Positions 27,647-36,496 of a stretch of DNA of 64,000 nucleotides are shown here, piece after piece. The translations under genes and the position numbers were made by a program. The notes beneath the pieces were generated by a model. The model worked only from the letters and a program-made list of their open reading frames with translations. It was not told where the DNA came from and did no database searches. This DNA is from Akkermansia muciniphila (GTDB lineage: Bacteria > Verrucomicrobiota > Verrucomicrobiia > Verrucomicrobiales > Akkermansiaceae), in contig CAMDAD010000009.1 of NCBI GenBank assembly GCA_945888515.1, forward strand, positions 62,001 through 126,000. The letters are read 5' to 3'. The stretch's first letter is position 1. Each line of letters begins with the position of its first letter.

Positions 27647-29005
27647 ATGTGGAAAGGTCGTTTTACGCAGGATACTTCATCGTTGGTGCAGCAGTTTGGT
27701 GAGTCGGTTTCGTATGATTGGCGCTTATTTCCTCACGACATCGCCGGTTCCATCGCCCATGCCCGAGCCCAGAAAGTGGCAGGCTATTTGACCGAGGAGG
27801 AATTTTCCGCGATCGAAGCCGGACTGCTAGACATCCGTGCCGACATTGAGGCCGGGCAGTTCGAATTCAAAACCTCGCTGGAGGACATCCATATGAACAT
27901 CGAGTCCGAGCTGACACGCCGCATCGGGCCGGCAGGTGCGAAGCTCCACACCGCACGTTCGCGAAATGATCAGGTGGCGACCGATACCCGACTCTATTGT
28001 CGCACACAGATTGACGCTCTGGTAGAAAGCCTCCGCGGCCTACAGCGGGCTTTGGTGAATCGGGCGGAAGCCTATGCTGAATCGGTCATGCCCGGCTACA
28101 CCCACCTGCAACGCGGTCAACCAGTCACGGCCGGTCACCATTTTCTTGCCTACGTGGAAATGCTCGAGCGCGACGCCTCGCGCCTCCTCGATGCGCGCAA
28201 GCGCCTCAACATTTCGCCTCTCGGTTCGGGAGCATTGGCGGGTTCCACCATCAACCTCGACCGACATGCAATCGCGGCTGAGTTAGGCTTCGATAGTGTC
28301 ACGACCAACTCGATGGATGCCATCGCCGATCGCGACTACATCGCTGAAATTTTGTTTGTGATCGCCCTGTGCGGCGTTCACCTTTCACGCCTCAGCGAGG
28401 ATCTCATTCTCTGGTGCAGTGCGGAGTTCGCCTTCGCCGCTCTTGCGGATGCGCACACCACTGGCTCATCGCTGATGCCGCAGAAAAAAAATCCCGACGT
28501 CTGTGAACTGACACGTGGGAAGACCGGTCGCCTCGTCGGTAATCTTGTCGCCATTCTCACCGCCATCAAAGGACTGCCACTTACTTACAACCGCGACCTG
28601 CAAGAGGACAAAGAGCCGCTTTTTGATTCCATCGATACCCTGCACCTGACACTCGCTGTGAATACCGAAATGATGCTCGCACTGACCTTGCGCGAGGATG
28701 TTTGCGCGGCGGCAGCGGCGGATCCTATGTTGCTTGCTACCGACCTCGCCGACTACCTAGTGAAAAAAGGAGTGCCCTTCCGTCAGGCGCATGAGTTGGT
28801 AGGAAAAGCGGTAGCATTGGCTATCGAAACGAAAACGCCTCTAGACAAAATCGATCTCACCACCATCAGCGAGCACTACGGCAACGACACCGGGGAAATT
28901 TTCCATCTCAAACGCGCTCTGGATGCTCGCACCAATCCCGGATGTCCGAACCCACGCATTGTGCGTGAGCAAATCGCGCGTTGGCAGAAACTCCTGAGTG
29001 TCTAA
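27647..29005 (+). CDS. argH: Argininosuccinate lyase
   Basis: A 452-residue enzyme of the fumarase/aspartase superfamily, which splits argininosuccinate into arginine and fumarate in the cytosol. It begins MWKGRFTQDTSSLVQQFGESVSYD, typical of ArgH, and has EDIHMNIESELTRRIG, HTARSRNDQVATDTRLY, the catalytic GYTHLQRGQPVT loop and the superfamily signature GSSLMPQKKNPDVCELTRGK with its catalytic Ser. The length is standard. No other arg gene is nearby; it is followed after 3 bp by a small membrane protein and then by a RibD-type reductase domain gene. Confidence 0.97.
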   Translation: MWKGRFTQDTSSLVQQFGESVSYDWRLFPHDIAGSIAHARAQKVAGYLTEEEFSAIEAGLLDIRADIEAGQFEFKTSLEDIHMNIESELTRRIGPAGAKLHTARSRNDQVATDTRLYCRTQIDALVESLRGLQRALVNRAEAYAESVMPGYTHLQRGQPVTAGHHFLAYVEMLERDASRLLDARKRLNISPLGSGALAGSTINLDRHAIAAELGFDSVTTNSMDAIADRDYIAEILFVIALCGVHLSRLSEDLILWCSAEFAFAALADAHTTGSSLMPQKKNPDVCELTRGKTGRLVGNLVAILTAIKGLPLTYNRDLQEDKEPLFDSIDTLHLTLAVNTEMMLALTLREDVCAAAAADPMLLATDLADYLVKKGVPFRQAHELVGKAVALAIETKTPLDKIDLTTISEHYGNDTGEIFHLKRALDARTNPGCPNPRIVREQIARWQKLLSV

Positions 29006-29008
29006 CGA

Positions 29009-29542
29009 ATGAACCTGAAGTTCGACCCTGTTGACGTCGTCGGCGCCGGATGCTGGGACATGCTCTCGCGCCTATTTCTGTTCATCACGGCGATTTTCAT
29101 CGGCTGCGGCATCGGCTCGTGGTCGCTGCATGTGGATGAAATCTTTTCCTCTCCCGAAGAGCCGCTCTTTATGTTCCTCATCGGGCCCGTTTACCTACTA
29201 TCATCCTGGGCCGTGATTTCCCTGCCACTTCTCCTGGCGTTTCTGGGGATTTTTGTCCGCACGGAAAAAGAACTCGCTCCGCGCTGGGCTGGGCTCGCCA
29301 TCAGCATGGCGATTTTTTGCCTCTGCGGTTATTTCAAGGAGGCCCACTGGATCGCATGGCCGCTGTGCTTGCTACTTTGTGCCATGCTCGCCACCGCGAC
29401 GTGGTTCTTCATGCAGTGGTCGCGCAACCACTGGATTCAGGAAATGGCGGAACTCAAGGCCGAGAATCAACAACGCCGGTTAGAGCTTCAGGAAAAATTC
29501 GGTACCGTGGCGACAAACATGTATAGCGACGATGAAGCCTGA
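29009..29542 (+). CDS. Small membrane protein of unknown function
   Basis: A 177-residue protein with four hydrophobic helices (about residues 20-42, 52-82, 92-108 and 112-134), then a short charged coiled coil (EMAELKAENQQRRLELQEKF). I do not recognise a family. It starts 3 bp after argH and overlaps the next gene by 11 bp, so it is clearly co-expressed with argH and the RibD-type gene. The cytoplasmic coiled-coil tail suggests contact with another protein. Confidence 0.75.
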   Translation: MNLKFDPVDVVGAGCWDMLSRLFLFITAIFIGCGIGSWSLHVDEIFSSPEEPLFMFLIGPVYLLSSWAVISLPLLLAFLGIFVRTEKELAPRWAGLAISMAIFCLCGYFKEAHWIAWPLCLLLCAMLATATWFFMQWSRNHWIQEMAELKAENQQRRLELQEKFGTVATNMYSDDEA

Positions 29543-30185
29543 GGCCCTCCAACAACTCAAGATCTCCGCGAACTTCGCCGTCTCGGCGGATGGGAAAATT
29601 TCGTCGTTAGATCACCGACCTTCCGGCTGGACCTCGCGTGCCGATTTCCTTCGCCTTCTTGCACTGCGTCGCGATGCCGATGCCATTCTGATCGGGCGGC
29701 GGACCTTATTGATCGACAACATGAGCCTCACGGTGCCTGACGCCGCGCGTCAACCACTGCGCTGCATTGCCAGCGCCTCTGGGGCTCTCACTGGGGAGGA
29801 AAAAGTCTTTCGCACACCGGGTGGTGCCATCCATCTCTGGTGCCAAACAATGCCTACCCCTGATCTCCCCGACACAACGCTTCATCATGGGTCAATGGAA
29901 AATTTTTTGTTAGAACTTCATCAGCAGCACGGCGTGCAGCACCTCCACTGCGAGGGCGGCGGCACGCTGTTACGTCAGTTGTTAGAAATTGATTGCCTCG
30001 ATGAACTACATCTCACCTGGGCGGCACATACCTTATTCGGCGGAGCAGAGGCACCGACGTTGTCAGGAGTGCCGGGCATTCCTCTCTCGCAATCACGCCA
30101 CTTCCAGCTCGTGCATTTCGAGCCACTGGAGTCCGAGGGTGAAGTATTTTTAAGCTATGTGCGGGGCGATGCCGCACATCAATGA
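29532..30185 (+). CDS. RibD C-terminal-domain reductase
   Basis: A 217-residue protein of the RibD_C/dihydrofolate-reductase-like fold, as in the NADPH-dependent reductase step of riboflavin synthesis. It contains ISANFAVSADGKISSLDH near the N-terminus, RRDADAILIGRRTLLIDN as nucleotide-binding segment, and LHCEGGGTLLRQLLE, the conserved Gly-Gly-x-x-L turn. The N-terminal deaminase domain of full RibD is absent, and no other rib gene is nearby, so a reductase acting on another pyrimidine- or pterin-like substrate is possible. It overlaps the preceding membrane-protein gene by 11 bp. Its last codons overlap those of a convergent tiny gene on the other strand. Confidence 0.82.
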   Translation: MKPEALQQLKISANFAVSADGKISSLDHRPSGWTSRADFLRLLALRRDADAILIGRRTLLIDNMSLTVPDAARQPLRCIASASGALTGEEKVFRTPGGAIHLWCQTMPTPDLPDTTLHHGSMENFLLELHQQHGVQHLHCEGGGTLLRQLLEIDCLDELHLTWAAHTLFGGAEAPTLSGVPGIPLSQSRHFQLVHFEPLESEGEVFLSYVRGDAAHQ

Positions 30186-30358
30186 GCGGCTTTTTCCTCG
30201 ACGTGGCTGTCACCATGGGCCTCGCCATGCGCACCATGAGCGTCACCATGATCCGCACCGTGGGATTCATGCAGCACTTTCACGTCTTCAAACTTGTGAC
30301 GCTCACAGGACGTGACGCCGAAGGATGTGAGAGACAAGAATAAGAGGGCAAATTTCAT
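30179..30358 (-). CDS. 59-residue His-rich lipoprotein
   Basis: A short gene on the minus strand. The protein begins MKFALLFLSLTSFGVTSCER, a lipoprotein signal with a TSC lipobox (Cys18), and has a tail of His, Gly, Ala and acidic residues in which GADHGDAHGAH is followed by GEAHGDSH. Nine His lie in 59 residues, so metal binding (zinc, copper or nickel) at the cell surface or periplasm is likely. The stop overlaps the last codons of the RibD-type gene by 7 bp. lpxB lies 13 bp upstream on the same strand, so the two are probably co-transcribed. No longer homologue is known to me; function is inferred from composition. Confidence 0.65.
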   Translation of the reverse strand: MKFALLFLSLTSFGVTSCERHKFEDVKVLHESHGADHGDAHGAHGEAHGDSHVEEKAAH

Positions 30359-30370
30359 CGCGGCGCAGTA

Positions 30371-31546
30371 TTAGACCAGCGCAGCCCGCTTGGCAATAGC
30401 AGAGACGGAAATTTTTCGTTCGCCGCGCAGCCATTCCCCCACCACCTCCGCCGCCCGCTCATGCGCTCCAGGACCGCCTAACAACTCGGCTGTCTCTTGC
30501 AGTCGAGCGATCATCTGCTCACGATCATCTCCGCTTCTAAGCAATCGACGCAATTCTTCGACAATCTTGTCAGATTTTGCATCCGACTGAATTAGTTCTT
30601 TCACCACCGCCCTGCCCGCGAGGATGTTGACGAGGCCGATAAAATCAATTTTCACTAACATCTTGCCAAGCCAATAGGTAGGCCAAGCTACCTTATAAAT
30701 GAGCACATACGGCAAACTAAAGTAAGCTGCCTCCAATGTCGCTGTCCCGCTGGCAATCACCCCACACATCGCCCGTTGCATCAGGTCGAGACTACCACCA
30801 TCGGTCACCTCGACCGCATTGCCCAGACCGCGCGATCGCACTTGCTCACGCATCATCACGGCTAATTTGGGAGACGCAGCTGGCGCAGAAAATCGCAGAG
30901 AAGCGTCATCCGCCAGCAAATTCTCTGCAGCATCAAGCATGACAGGAAACAGACGCGTAACTTCGCGCTCGCGGCTGCCAGGAAACAATCCCAATAACTT
31001 CTCCGCACGCTGATGAGGCGCGCGCGCCGCTTCTAACTCGTCGACCAAGGGGTGCCCTACAAATGTGGTGCGCAGTCCTGCAGAGGAAAAAATTTCATGC
31101 TCGAACGGAAAAAGACACATCATCTCATCGAGAGTCCGTGCCATCATCGGGATGCGACCGCGATTCCAAGCCCAAACTTGAGGGCTGATATAGTAAATGA
31201 TTTTGATCGCCGGATGCCGTTGTTTCACCGCTTTCGCAAAGCGCAAATTGAATCCGGGATAATCAATGAGCAGCAACACCTGGGGCTGCAGATCGGCAAT
31301 TTCCTCCAGCATTTGCCGAAATTGTTCCCGAAACCAGCGATAGTGCTTGAGAACCTCCCAAAGCCCCATCACCGCCGCGTCTTCCACCCAATCTCGCAAC
31401 TCGCCGCCCGCCATTTCCTTCATCTGCGGGCCGCCGGCGCCCCCGATCCGCAAATCGGGACATGACAACCGCAATGCTCGCAGTAAGCCAGCTCCATGCG
31501 CGTCTCCACTCAATTCCCCAGCGATGACGTATAGCGAAGTTGGCAT
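30371..31546 (-). CDS. lpxB: Lipid-A-disaccharide synthase
   Basis: A 391-residue GT19 glycosyltransferase that joins UDP-2,3-diacylglucosamine and lipid X at the inner membrane in lipid A synthesis. Landmarks are SLYVIAGELSGDAHGAGLLRAL at the N-terminus, GGPQMKEMAG, LLIDYPGFNLRFAK, YYISPQVWAWNRGRIPMM and FVGHPLVDEL, then GLFPGSREREVTRLFPVML and the GTATLEAA donor-site motif. I chose the ATG at 31546 (MPTSLYVIAG), six codons inside the longest frame, since the first strand begins there. Its presence shows the organism makes lipid A. It diverges from the TPR protein gene with about 110 bp between starts. Confidence 0.95.
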   Translation of the reverse strand: MPTSLYVIAGELSGDAHGAGLLRALRLSCPDLRIGGAGGPQMKEMAGGELRDWVEDAAVMGLWEVLKHYRWFREQFRQMLEEIADLQPQVLLLIDYPGFNLRFAKAVKQRHPAIKIIYYISPQVWAWNRGRIPMMARTLDEMMCLFPFEHEIFSSAGLRTTFVGHPLVDELEAARAPHQRAEKLLGLFPGSREREVTRLFPVMLDAAENLLADDASLRFSAPAASPKLAVMMREQVRSRGLGNAVEVTDGGSLDLMQRAMCGVIASGTATLEAAYFSLPYVLIYKVAWPTYWLGKMLVKIDFIGLVNILAGRAVVKELIQSDAKSDKIVEELRRLLRSGDDREQMIARLQETAELLGGPGAHERAAEVVGEWLRGERKISVSAIAKRAALV

Positions 31547-31655
31547 CCGCGCAAACGTTATCAATCACCTGCATCGACGTCCACTCTCAAACCAACGGAA
31601 AATGCAAATTTCCGATTGATTTTCTTGGCAATGAGGAGCAATCTTTTTCTTGCAC

Positions 31656-32468
31656 ATGTCCGATCCATCTTCACAACCATTACCCATTGGCGAAATCGTC
31701 CAGGGTCCAAGTGCTTTCGAGCAATTTTTGGAGAATCACCAAAAATTGATCGCTGTATCTGCCGTAGCCATCGCTCTTAGTATCGGTGGATTCATGGTTT
31801 ACCGCACGATTCAAAAGGACCATGCGGCTGATGCAGGTGCCGCTCTCTCCGCTGCCAAAGACATTGCGGCATTAGAAAAAGTCAAAGTCGATTTCTCTGA
31901 CACGCCCTCCGCCATCACGGCCGCCGTGGGAATCGCGGACAAGCTCTGGAGCAACGGCCAGCAGGATGAAGCCATTTCTACGCTGCGCGAAATCATCGAG
32001 AAATTCGCCAATCACCCCGCCGCCGTCGTTGCTCAAAATGCACTTGGGTATCGATTGCTGGCCCAAGGGAAAACAGACGATGCAAGCCAAGTATTCCAGG
32101 CCGTGATTGATCGTGAGGACGGTCGCTATCTCGCCCCCGCAGCCACCATCGCACTGGGTGATATCGCCAAAAAGTCCGGTGATCTTGAGAAAGCCGCATC
32201 GCTCTACAAAAAAGTTTCCTCTGAGTATAACGACAGTCCTTTTGCTACTGTCGCGGCAGATCGCACCAAGTTTCTGAACTTTACTGCACCAGTGGAGGTC
32301 GAGCCACCTCCCGCAGTCACCGAGCCACCTGCTAGCCTCACCAAGCCTGACGATCTCCCAAGCACAAATCCTTCTAACGCTAATCCTTTACTCGAAAATC
32401 TGAATCAATCTGGCGCAAAAGCTGAGCCAGAAGCTACCCAGCCTACCACACCTGTCACGCCACCCTAA
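31656..32468 (+). CDS. Membrane-anchored TPR protein (YfgM-like)
   Basis: About 270 residues. A short cytoplasmic N-terminus is followed by one membrane helix (about residues 28-48, KLIAVSAVAIALSIGGFMVY). A periplasmic tetratricopeptide region follows, in which YRLLAQGKTDDASQVFQAVID and DIAKKSGDLEKAASLYKKVSS are clear TPR units, and the C-terminal 60 residues are rich in Pro, Glu and Thr. The layout resembles YfgM/TPR_21 proteins, which contact the Sec translocon and periplasmic chaperones. It lies 27 bp before the bactofilin gene, so the pair may be linked to envelope or cell-shape scaffolding. The ATG at 31656 is preferred over a TTG two codons earlier. Confidence 0.8.
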   Translation: MSDPSSQPLPIGEIVQGPSAFEQFLENHQKLIAVSAVAIALSIGGFMVYRTIQKDHAADAGAALSAAKDIAALEKVKVDFSDTPSAITAAVGIADKLWSNGQQDEAISTLREIIEKFANHPAAVVAQNALGYRLLAQGKTDDASQVFQAVIDREDGRYLAPAATIALGDIAKKSGDLEKAASLYKKVSSEYNDSPFATVAADRTKFLNFTAPVEVEPPPAVTEPPASLTKPDDLPSTNPSNANPLLENLNQSGAKAEPEATQPTTPVTPP

Positions 32469-32495
32469 TCACACAACCACTCACCTACCCTTTCT

Positions 32496-33041
32496 ATGTT
32501 CCAAAAAGTCATTGGTAAAAATACAAGCGAGCCAAGTCCATCCAGCACCACGCCCATTCAGCCCACACCTGCTTCTCCTTCACCCATCCATCCCGGACAC
32601 TTGGGTGGCAACCCGTCGTCCGTTTCTTCAGCACCAGCCCCAGTTCGCGCCACAGCCGCAGCTACTCGCAACGTGCTCTCCACAGATGTCGAGGTCAAAG
32701 GAATTCTGAAGTTCACTAACGACTTGATCGTCGATGGCCGGATCGAGGGTGAAATTCACTCGGATGGTAATCTCACCATCGGAGAAAATGCTCGCATCAA
32801 AGCGGAAATCCGCACGGCTACCGTTATCATTCACGGCAAAGTCCACGGTAATATCACGGCAACCGATCGCGTCGACCTCAAAGCTGGTGCGGAAATCGTC
32901 GGCGATATCAAGTCAAAGGTTCTATCGATGGAAGCCGGAGCCGTATTTGTGGGCAAGTCCACCATTGGTGCCAGCGCACCTGCAGCGAACACTCCCGCAT
33001 CGGCACCCGCTCCTGTCGCCAAGACCGCAGAGAAAGCGTAA
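32496..33041 (+). CDS. Bactofilin
   Basis: A 181-residue bactofilin (polymer-forming cytoskeletal protein). A Pro/Ser/Thr-rich disordered N-terminus of about 65 residues precedes the beta-helical core: VEVKGILKFTNDLIVDGRIEG, EIHSDGNLTIGENARIKAEI, VHGNITATDRVDLKAGAEI and VGDIKSKVLSMEAGAVFVGK, each turn about 18 residues. The tail is Ala/Pro-rich. Bactofilins assemble without nucleotide into membrane-associated filaments that position cell-wall enzymes or shape the cell. No M23 peptidase is next to it here; the upstream TPR protein is the likely partner. It ends at a strong terminator. Confidence 0.95.
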   Translation: MFQKVIGKNTSEPSPSSTTPIQPTPASPSPIHPGHLGGNPSSVSSAPAPVRATAAATRNVLSTDVEVKGILKFTNDLIVDGRIEGEIHSDGNLTIGENARIKAEIRTATVIIHGKVHGNITATDRVDLKAGAEIVGDIKSKVLSMEAGAVFVGKSTIGASAPAANTPASAPAPVAKTAEKA

Positions 33042-33060
33042 GTGATGCATCCATTTATCA

Positions 33061-33094
33061 TACCCACACGTTTTTCACGTGTGGGTATTTTTTT
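33061..33094 (+). terminator. Rho-independent terminator after bactofilin
   Basis: An 11-bp perfect stem (TACCCACACGT at 33061-33071 with ACGTGTGGGTA at 33077-33087) and a 5-nt loop are followed by seven T residues. It lies 20 bp after the bactofilin stop and just before the convergent DUF58 gene end. Confidence 0.9.
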
Positions 33095-33096
33095 AC

Positions 33097-34404
33097 TCAT
33101 AACGATCCCGCCGCTTTGATATCTAGATAGCGGTTTGCTACGCTTACAGCAAGTTGGTTCGCCGTGGTATCGAGAGTGAGTATGCCATGCGATTGCAAAT
33201 GAGCTAGCACGTCTTTGCGCTCGCCCATGTATTGTCGCGCCGCCACATGCTGCAGTGCCGATGAAAAATCCGTAACAGGATTTTCAATCGCATCACGCAC
33301 CGAGCCCTCGCACAAACTGGCTAACAAAACCAAATGCCTAGCCTGGAGGGACCGCAATGCAGGAATGATCTCCTCCGCATCTTCCCCACGCAGGTTGGTC
33401 ATCACGATGACCAGTGCGCGACGCTGGAATCGCATCATCAAACGCTCTGCCGCTTCGCTGAAATCACTGGGAGCCTGTGATGTTTCCGCATCATACAAAT
33501 GCTCGAGAATTGTTGCCATAGAGTGAATCCCTTTGACAGGTGACAACCAACGATCCGCCCCACCAAAACTCTGCACCGCAATGTGGTCACCCTGCCGTAG
33601 CGCGACATAACTCACCATCAACAACGCATTGAGGCAGTGATCAAAATGCTGTGCTTCACCGTCTAAAGCCCGCATGCGGCGACCACTATCTAACAAAAAA
33701 ACAACCTGCTGATTGCGTTGCTCTTGATAATCACGACTGATCAGTTGCAATCGACGTGACGTGGATTTCCAATCGATCTGTGATAGACTGTCGCCTTGTC
33801 GGTAATCGCGTAGTTGATGAAAATCACGACTACTACCGCTGCGAGGTCGTCGCACAATGCCCATCTGGTCTTGCCGATGCTGTGTTGCCAATAACGAGAG
33901 ACGCATCACAGGCGCGTAATTCGGGTAGACTTTCACCTGTTGCTCCAATGGCACATCATAAGCACGCCAAGATAAGCGCAGCGGTCCCAGCACTCGGAGG
34001 TTCACCGTATGAAATGTCGATTCACCTCTCTGAGAGATTGTCGCATGATAACGCACATGTGCGGTGATTCCGGCCGGGATCTCTCCTTGCCACGGCATGG
34101 CAGACGCGTCGGCCTCGGCGGGAATGCCATCAAAAACGATCACACGCAATGCGTTACGGTTGGGATTGTGAAGACTGAGATGGATTTCCCCTTTTTCTCC
34201 TACCGCAAAACGATTCGGTAACTCGCGTGTGATAGACAAGGGGCGATGAGTAAACAGCATGACAGTATCAATCAGCCAGAAGCAAAGCAACGTCGCGCCT
34301 AAGCATAGCCATAGCGCTGCAAAGCTTGGCAAAAAAGCAACGGGAATCGAACTCAACGCCCATGCCAACAGCACTTGCATGCCGAACCGTGAGGGAGTCA
34401 CCAT
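33097..34404 (-). CDS. DUF58 domain protein of a MoxR operon
   Basis: A 435-residue membrane-anchored protein with two N-terminal helices (residues 5-55), a beta-rich domain, and the DUF58 signature: RRPRSGSSRDFHQLRDYRQGDSLSQIDWKSTSRR (about residues 185-218), followed by a von Willebrand-A-like domain. The metal site normally reads Asp-x-Ser-x-Ser; here the strand ends LLDSGRRM, so the MIDAS is incomplete, as in many DUF58 proteins. Such proteins are encoded next to MoxR AAA ATPases and are thought to be their partners in assembling or activating protein complexes. Its ATG overlaps the MoxR stop as ATGA, and it is last in the five-gene operon. Confidence 0.9.
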   Translation of the reverse strand: MVTPSRFGMQVLLAWALSSIPVAFLPSFAALWLCLGATLLCFWLIDTVMLFTHRPLSITRELPNRFAVGEKGEIHLSLHNPNRNALRVIVFDGIPAEADASAMPWQGEIPAGITAHVRYHATISQRGESTFHTVNLRVLGPLRLSWRAYDVPLEQQVKVYPNYAPVMRLSLLATQHRQDQMGIVRRPRSGSSRDFHQLRDYRQGDSLSQIDWKSTSRRLQLISRDYQEQRNQQVVFLLDSGRRMRALDGEAQHFDHCLNALLMVSYVALRQGDHIAVQSFGGADRWLSPVKGIHSMATILEHLYDAETSQAPSDFSEAAERLMMRFQRRALVIVMTNLRGEDAEEIIPALRSLQARHLVLLASLCEGSVRDAIENPVTDFSSALQHVAARQYMGERKDVLAHLQSHGILTLDTTANQLAVSVANRYLDIKAAGSL

Positions 34405-35405
34405 CAGAGGCGGGGCGCTGGAACGTTTTCGATGATGCCACGCAGAATATCATCCAATACCTGTCCACTGATGGAAATTTCTGGAGTCAACTGCACTCGA
34501 TGCCGCAGCACAGGCAGGGCTACAGCTTTGATGTCGTCAGGGGTAACGAAACGTCGCCCGTTCATGACCGCGAGCGCTTTACCGACGCGCACGAGACTGA
34601 TCGCACCGCGTGTGCCAGCACCTAACGAAATGGCACGAGATTCACGTGTTGCCCGCACCAGATCAACGGCATAGGCAATGAGCTCGTCCACCGCCTGCAC
34701 CTGCGCCGTTTCCTCCTGAGCTCGAATGATGTCTTGCACGGAGCAAACCACACGCAAGGACGCGAGCGAAGAAGATTGCCTTACGGATGAAGCCATGGAG
34801 ACGATGCTGGATTCATCGATGTGATCGGGATAATCGATCATGATCTTCATCAAAAAGCGATCGAGCTGTGCTTCTGGTAAAGGATAAGTTCCTTCGTGCT
34901 CGACCGGGTTCTGCGTTGCCAACGTCATAAAGGGAGCACTCAGCGTCAAGGTCTCTCCGTCGATAGTCACCTGCTGTTCCTGCATCACCTCTAGCAATGC
35001 GGCCTGAGTCTTTGCAGGAGCTCGGTTGATTTCATCAGCTAACAACAAGTTGCTGAACACAGGACCCTTGCGCAGCTCGAATGACTGGCTTTTCATATCG
35101 TAGAGACGAAAGCCGGTAACGTCCGAGGGCATCAGGTCAGGCGTGAACTGAATCCGTCCGAAGCCCCCACCAAAAGTGCGCGCCAAAGCTAACACAAGGT
35201 GGGTTTTTCCTAGCCCAGGTTTTCCTTCTAACAGAACATGTCCCCCTGCCAGTAAGGCGGCGAGCACCTGACCAGCCACTTCATCCTGACCAATGAACAC
35301 TTTTTTCAATTCCTCACGGATCTCGTGAAAAATGCGCGCCGCCTCGGGAGGAGGTTCGACGGGTGGAAGGTGGGAAATCTCCTCATTTATCGTTTCTTCA
35401 TTCAT
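34404..35405 (-). CDS. MoxR-family AAA+ ATPase
   Basis: A 333-residue AAA+ protein of the MoxR group. Walker A is LLEGKPGLGKTHLVLALA (about residues 55-72), Walker B is LLLADEINRAPAKTQAALLE, and the sensor regions follow (FMTLATQNPVEHEGTYPLPEAQLDRFL, about residues 155-181). MoxR ATPases act as chaperones for partner complexes, commonly vWA proteins such as the DUF58 protein encoded next door. The start overlaps the stop of the DUF4350 gene as ATGA, and its stop overlaps the DUF58 start the same way, so translation is tightly coupled. Confidence 0.95.
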   Translation of the reverse strand: MNEETINEEISHLPPVEPPPEAARIFHEIREELKKVFIGQDEVAGQVLAALLAGGHVLLEGKPGLGKTHLVLALARTFGGGFGRIQFTPDLMPSDVTGFRLYDMKSQSFELRKGPVFSNLLLADEINRAPAKTQAALLEVMQEQQVTIDGETLTLSAPFMTLATQNPVEHEGTYPLPEAQLDRFLMKIMIDYPDHIDESSIVSMASSVRQSSSLASLRVVCSVQDIIRAQEETAQVQAVDELIAYAVDLVRATRESRAISLGAGTRGAISLVRVGKALAVMNGRRFVTPDDIKAVALPVLRHRVQLTPEISISGQVLDDILRGIIENVPAPRL

Positions 35406-36496
35406 GCAAATGCCTTTCGTATATGTTGTAAATCCGCAACAATGCGGGAGAATATCATGTTATCGCGGACCTTGGGGTCCGTCATCGCGCGCTCCACTCG
35501 CTCTACAGGAAGGTTCGCGCGCAGCGCCATCACGTCGAACAATCGCTCATCAAGCCTGCCGTTTTTCGTTTGCCAGTAATGGCACAGCTCCTGAATTTCC
35601 TGCCGCAGGGGTTGCAAGAGGGAATTCCCTTGATCTAGGCGCCAATGAAAATCGCCAATCATTTCCAAATGGTGATCATAGGCGCGGATTTGATCCTCAC
35701 GCATCCCTCGTTGGAGCGGACCAAAGCGAGGAATGTGCCGCAGCAGCCACGCTATCATCCATACCACCACAGCAATCAATACCATCCACCCCTTTGTCCA
35801 AAGCAATCTCCAAAACGAGATGCCCACTCCACGCAGGAAAATGATTTTACCGACACGCTTCACTGACATCACATGACTGAGTAGCTCAATGTGCTCTTTC
35901 TGATCAATCCAACGGTTGCGCAACAAACGCGCATCACTGACCCAAGTCACAACTCCATCGCCCCACTCCTGCATCAGCAGTGCTTGGGCCTTTTTGTCCC
36001 CATCACGCACCACGACGCGCGATGTCATTTCAATCTCATATGGTTCATCTTGAAATTCGACTGTATCGTATTTTTGTGGTGTATCGACAAATTCGATATT
36101 TCCATTCATTCGTTTGGCCCAATCGATTAGAGGATCTGGCAATTCAACCGCTGTAGACCAAGAGTCCCAATCGCTGGAATACATATCGGCGTGATCAAGC
36201 AAAATGATCGCATGACCTCCCTGCTCGACCCATTGTTCCAATTGATCGATACTGAATCGGCTTGCTAACTGATCTGCCGTCAAAAGGATCATCGCTTCAG
36301 AATCATCGAGCGCTGGCCAAGAAGACTGCACCACCAGAGCTTCTTCATCATGCTGCTCCACGAAACGCTCGAACGCCAAATACGGATTGCTGCGCGCTTT
36401 CCCGCGGTAGCCGACCTCCCGCTCTTTCTCCACCCCTTTTTCGCAATGCGCGAGACAAAGGACACCGAAAAGAATCATCAAAAGTCTCACCATCAT
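35402..36496 (-). CDS. DUF4350-type lipoprotein in the MoxR operon
   Basis: About 364 residues from the ATG at 36496, chosen because it overlaps the preceding stop as ATGA and gives a lipoprotein signal ending LAHC. The N-terminal half is a DUF4350-like (GATase-like) domain: RSNPYLAFERFVEQHDEEA, ILLTADQLASRFSIDQLEQWVEQGGHAIILLD (about residues 75-106) and RDGDKKAQALLMQEWGDGVVTWVSDARLLRN (about 175-205). One membrane helix near residue 245 (GWMVLIAVVVWMIAWLLRH) precedes a cytoplasmic helical tail. It is the usual companion of MoxR and DUF58 in this cluster; no activity is known. Confidence 0.8.
   Translation of the reverse strand: MMVRLLMILFGVLCLAHCEKGVEKEREVGYRGKARSNPYLAFERFVEQHDEEALVVQSSWPALDDSEAMILLTADQLASRFSIDQLEQWVEQGGHAIILLDHADMYSSDWDSWSTAVELPDPLIDWAKRMNGNIEFVDTPQKYDTVEFQDEPYEIEMTSRVVVRDGDKKAQALLMQEWGDGVVTWVSDARLLRNRWIDQKEHIELLSHVMSVKRVGKIIFLRGVGISFWRLLWTKGWMVLIAVVVWMIAWLLRHIPRFGPLQRGMREDQIRAYDHHLEMIGDFHWRLDQGNSLLQPLRQEIQELCHYWQTKNGRLDERLFDVMALRANLPVERVERAMTDPKVRDNMIFSRIVADLQHIRKAFA

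Noticed and set aside
30179-30320. Tandem CATGGTGAC-like repeats as a DNA repeat element
   Set aside because: They are better explained as codons for the His/Gly/Asp-rich tail of the small lipoprotein.
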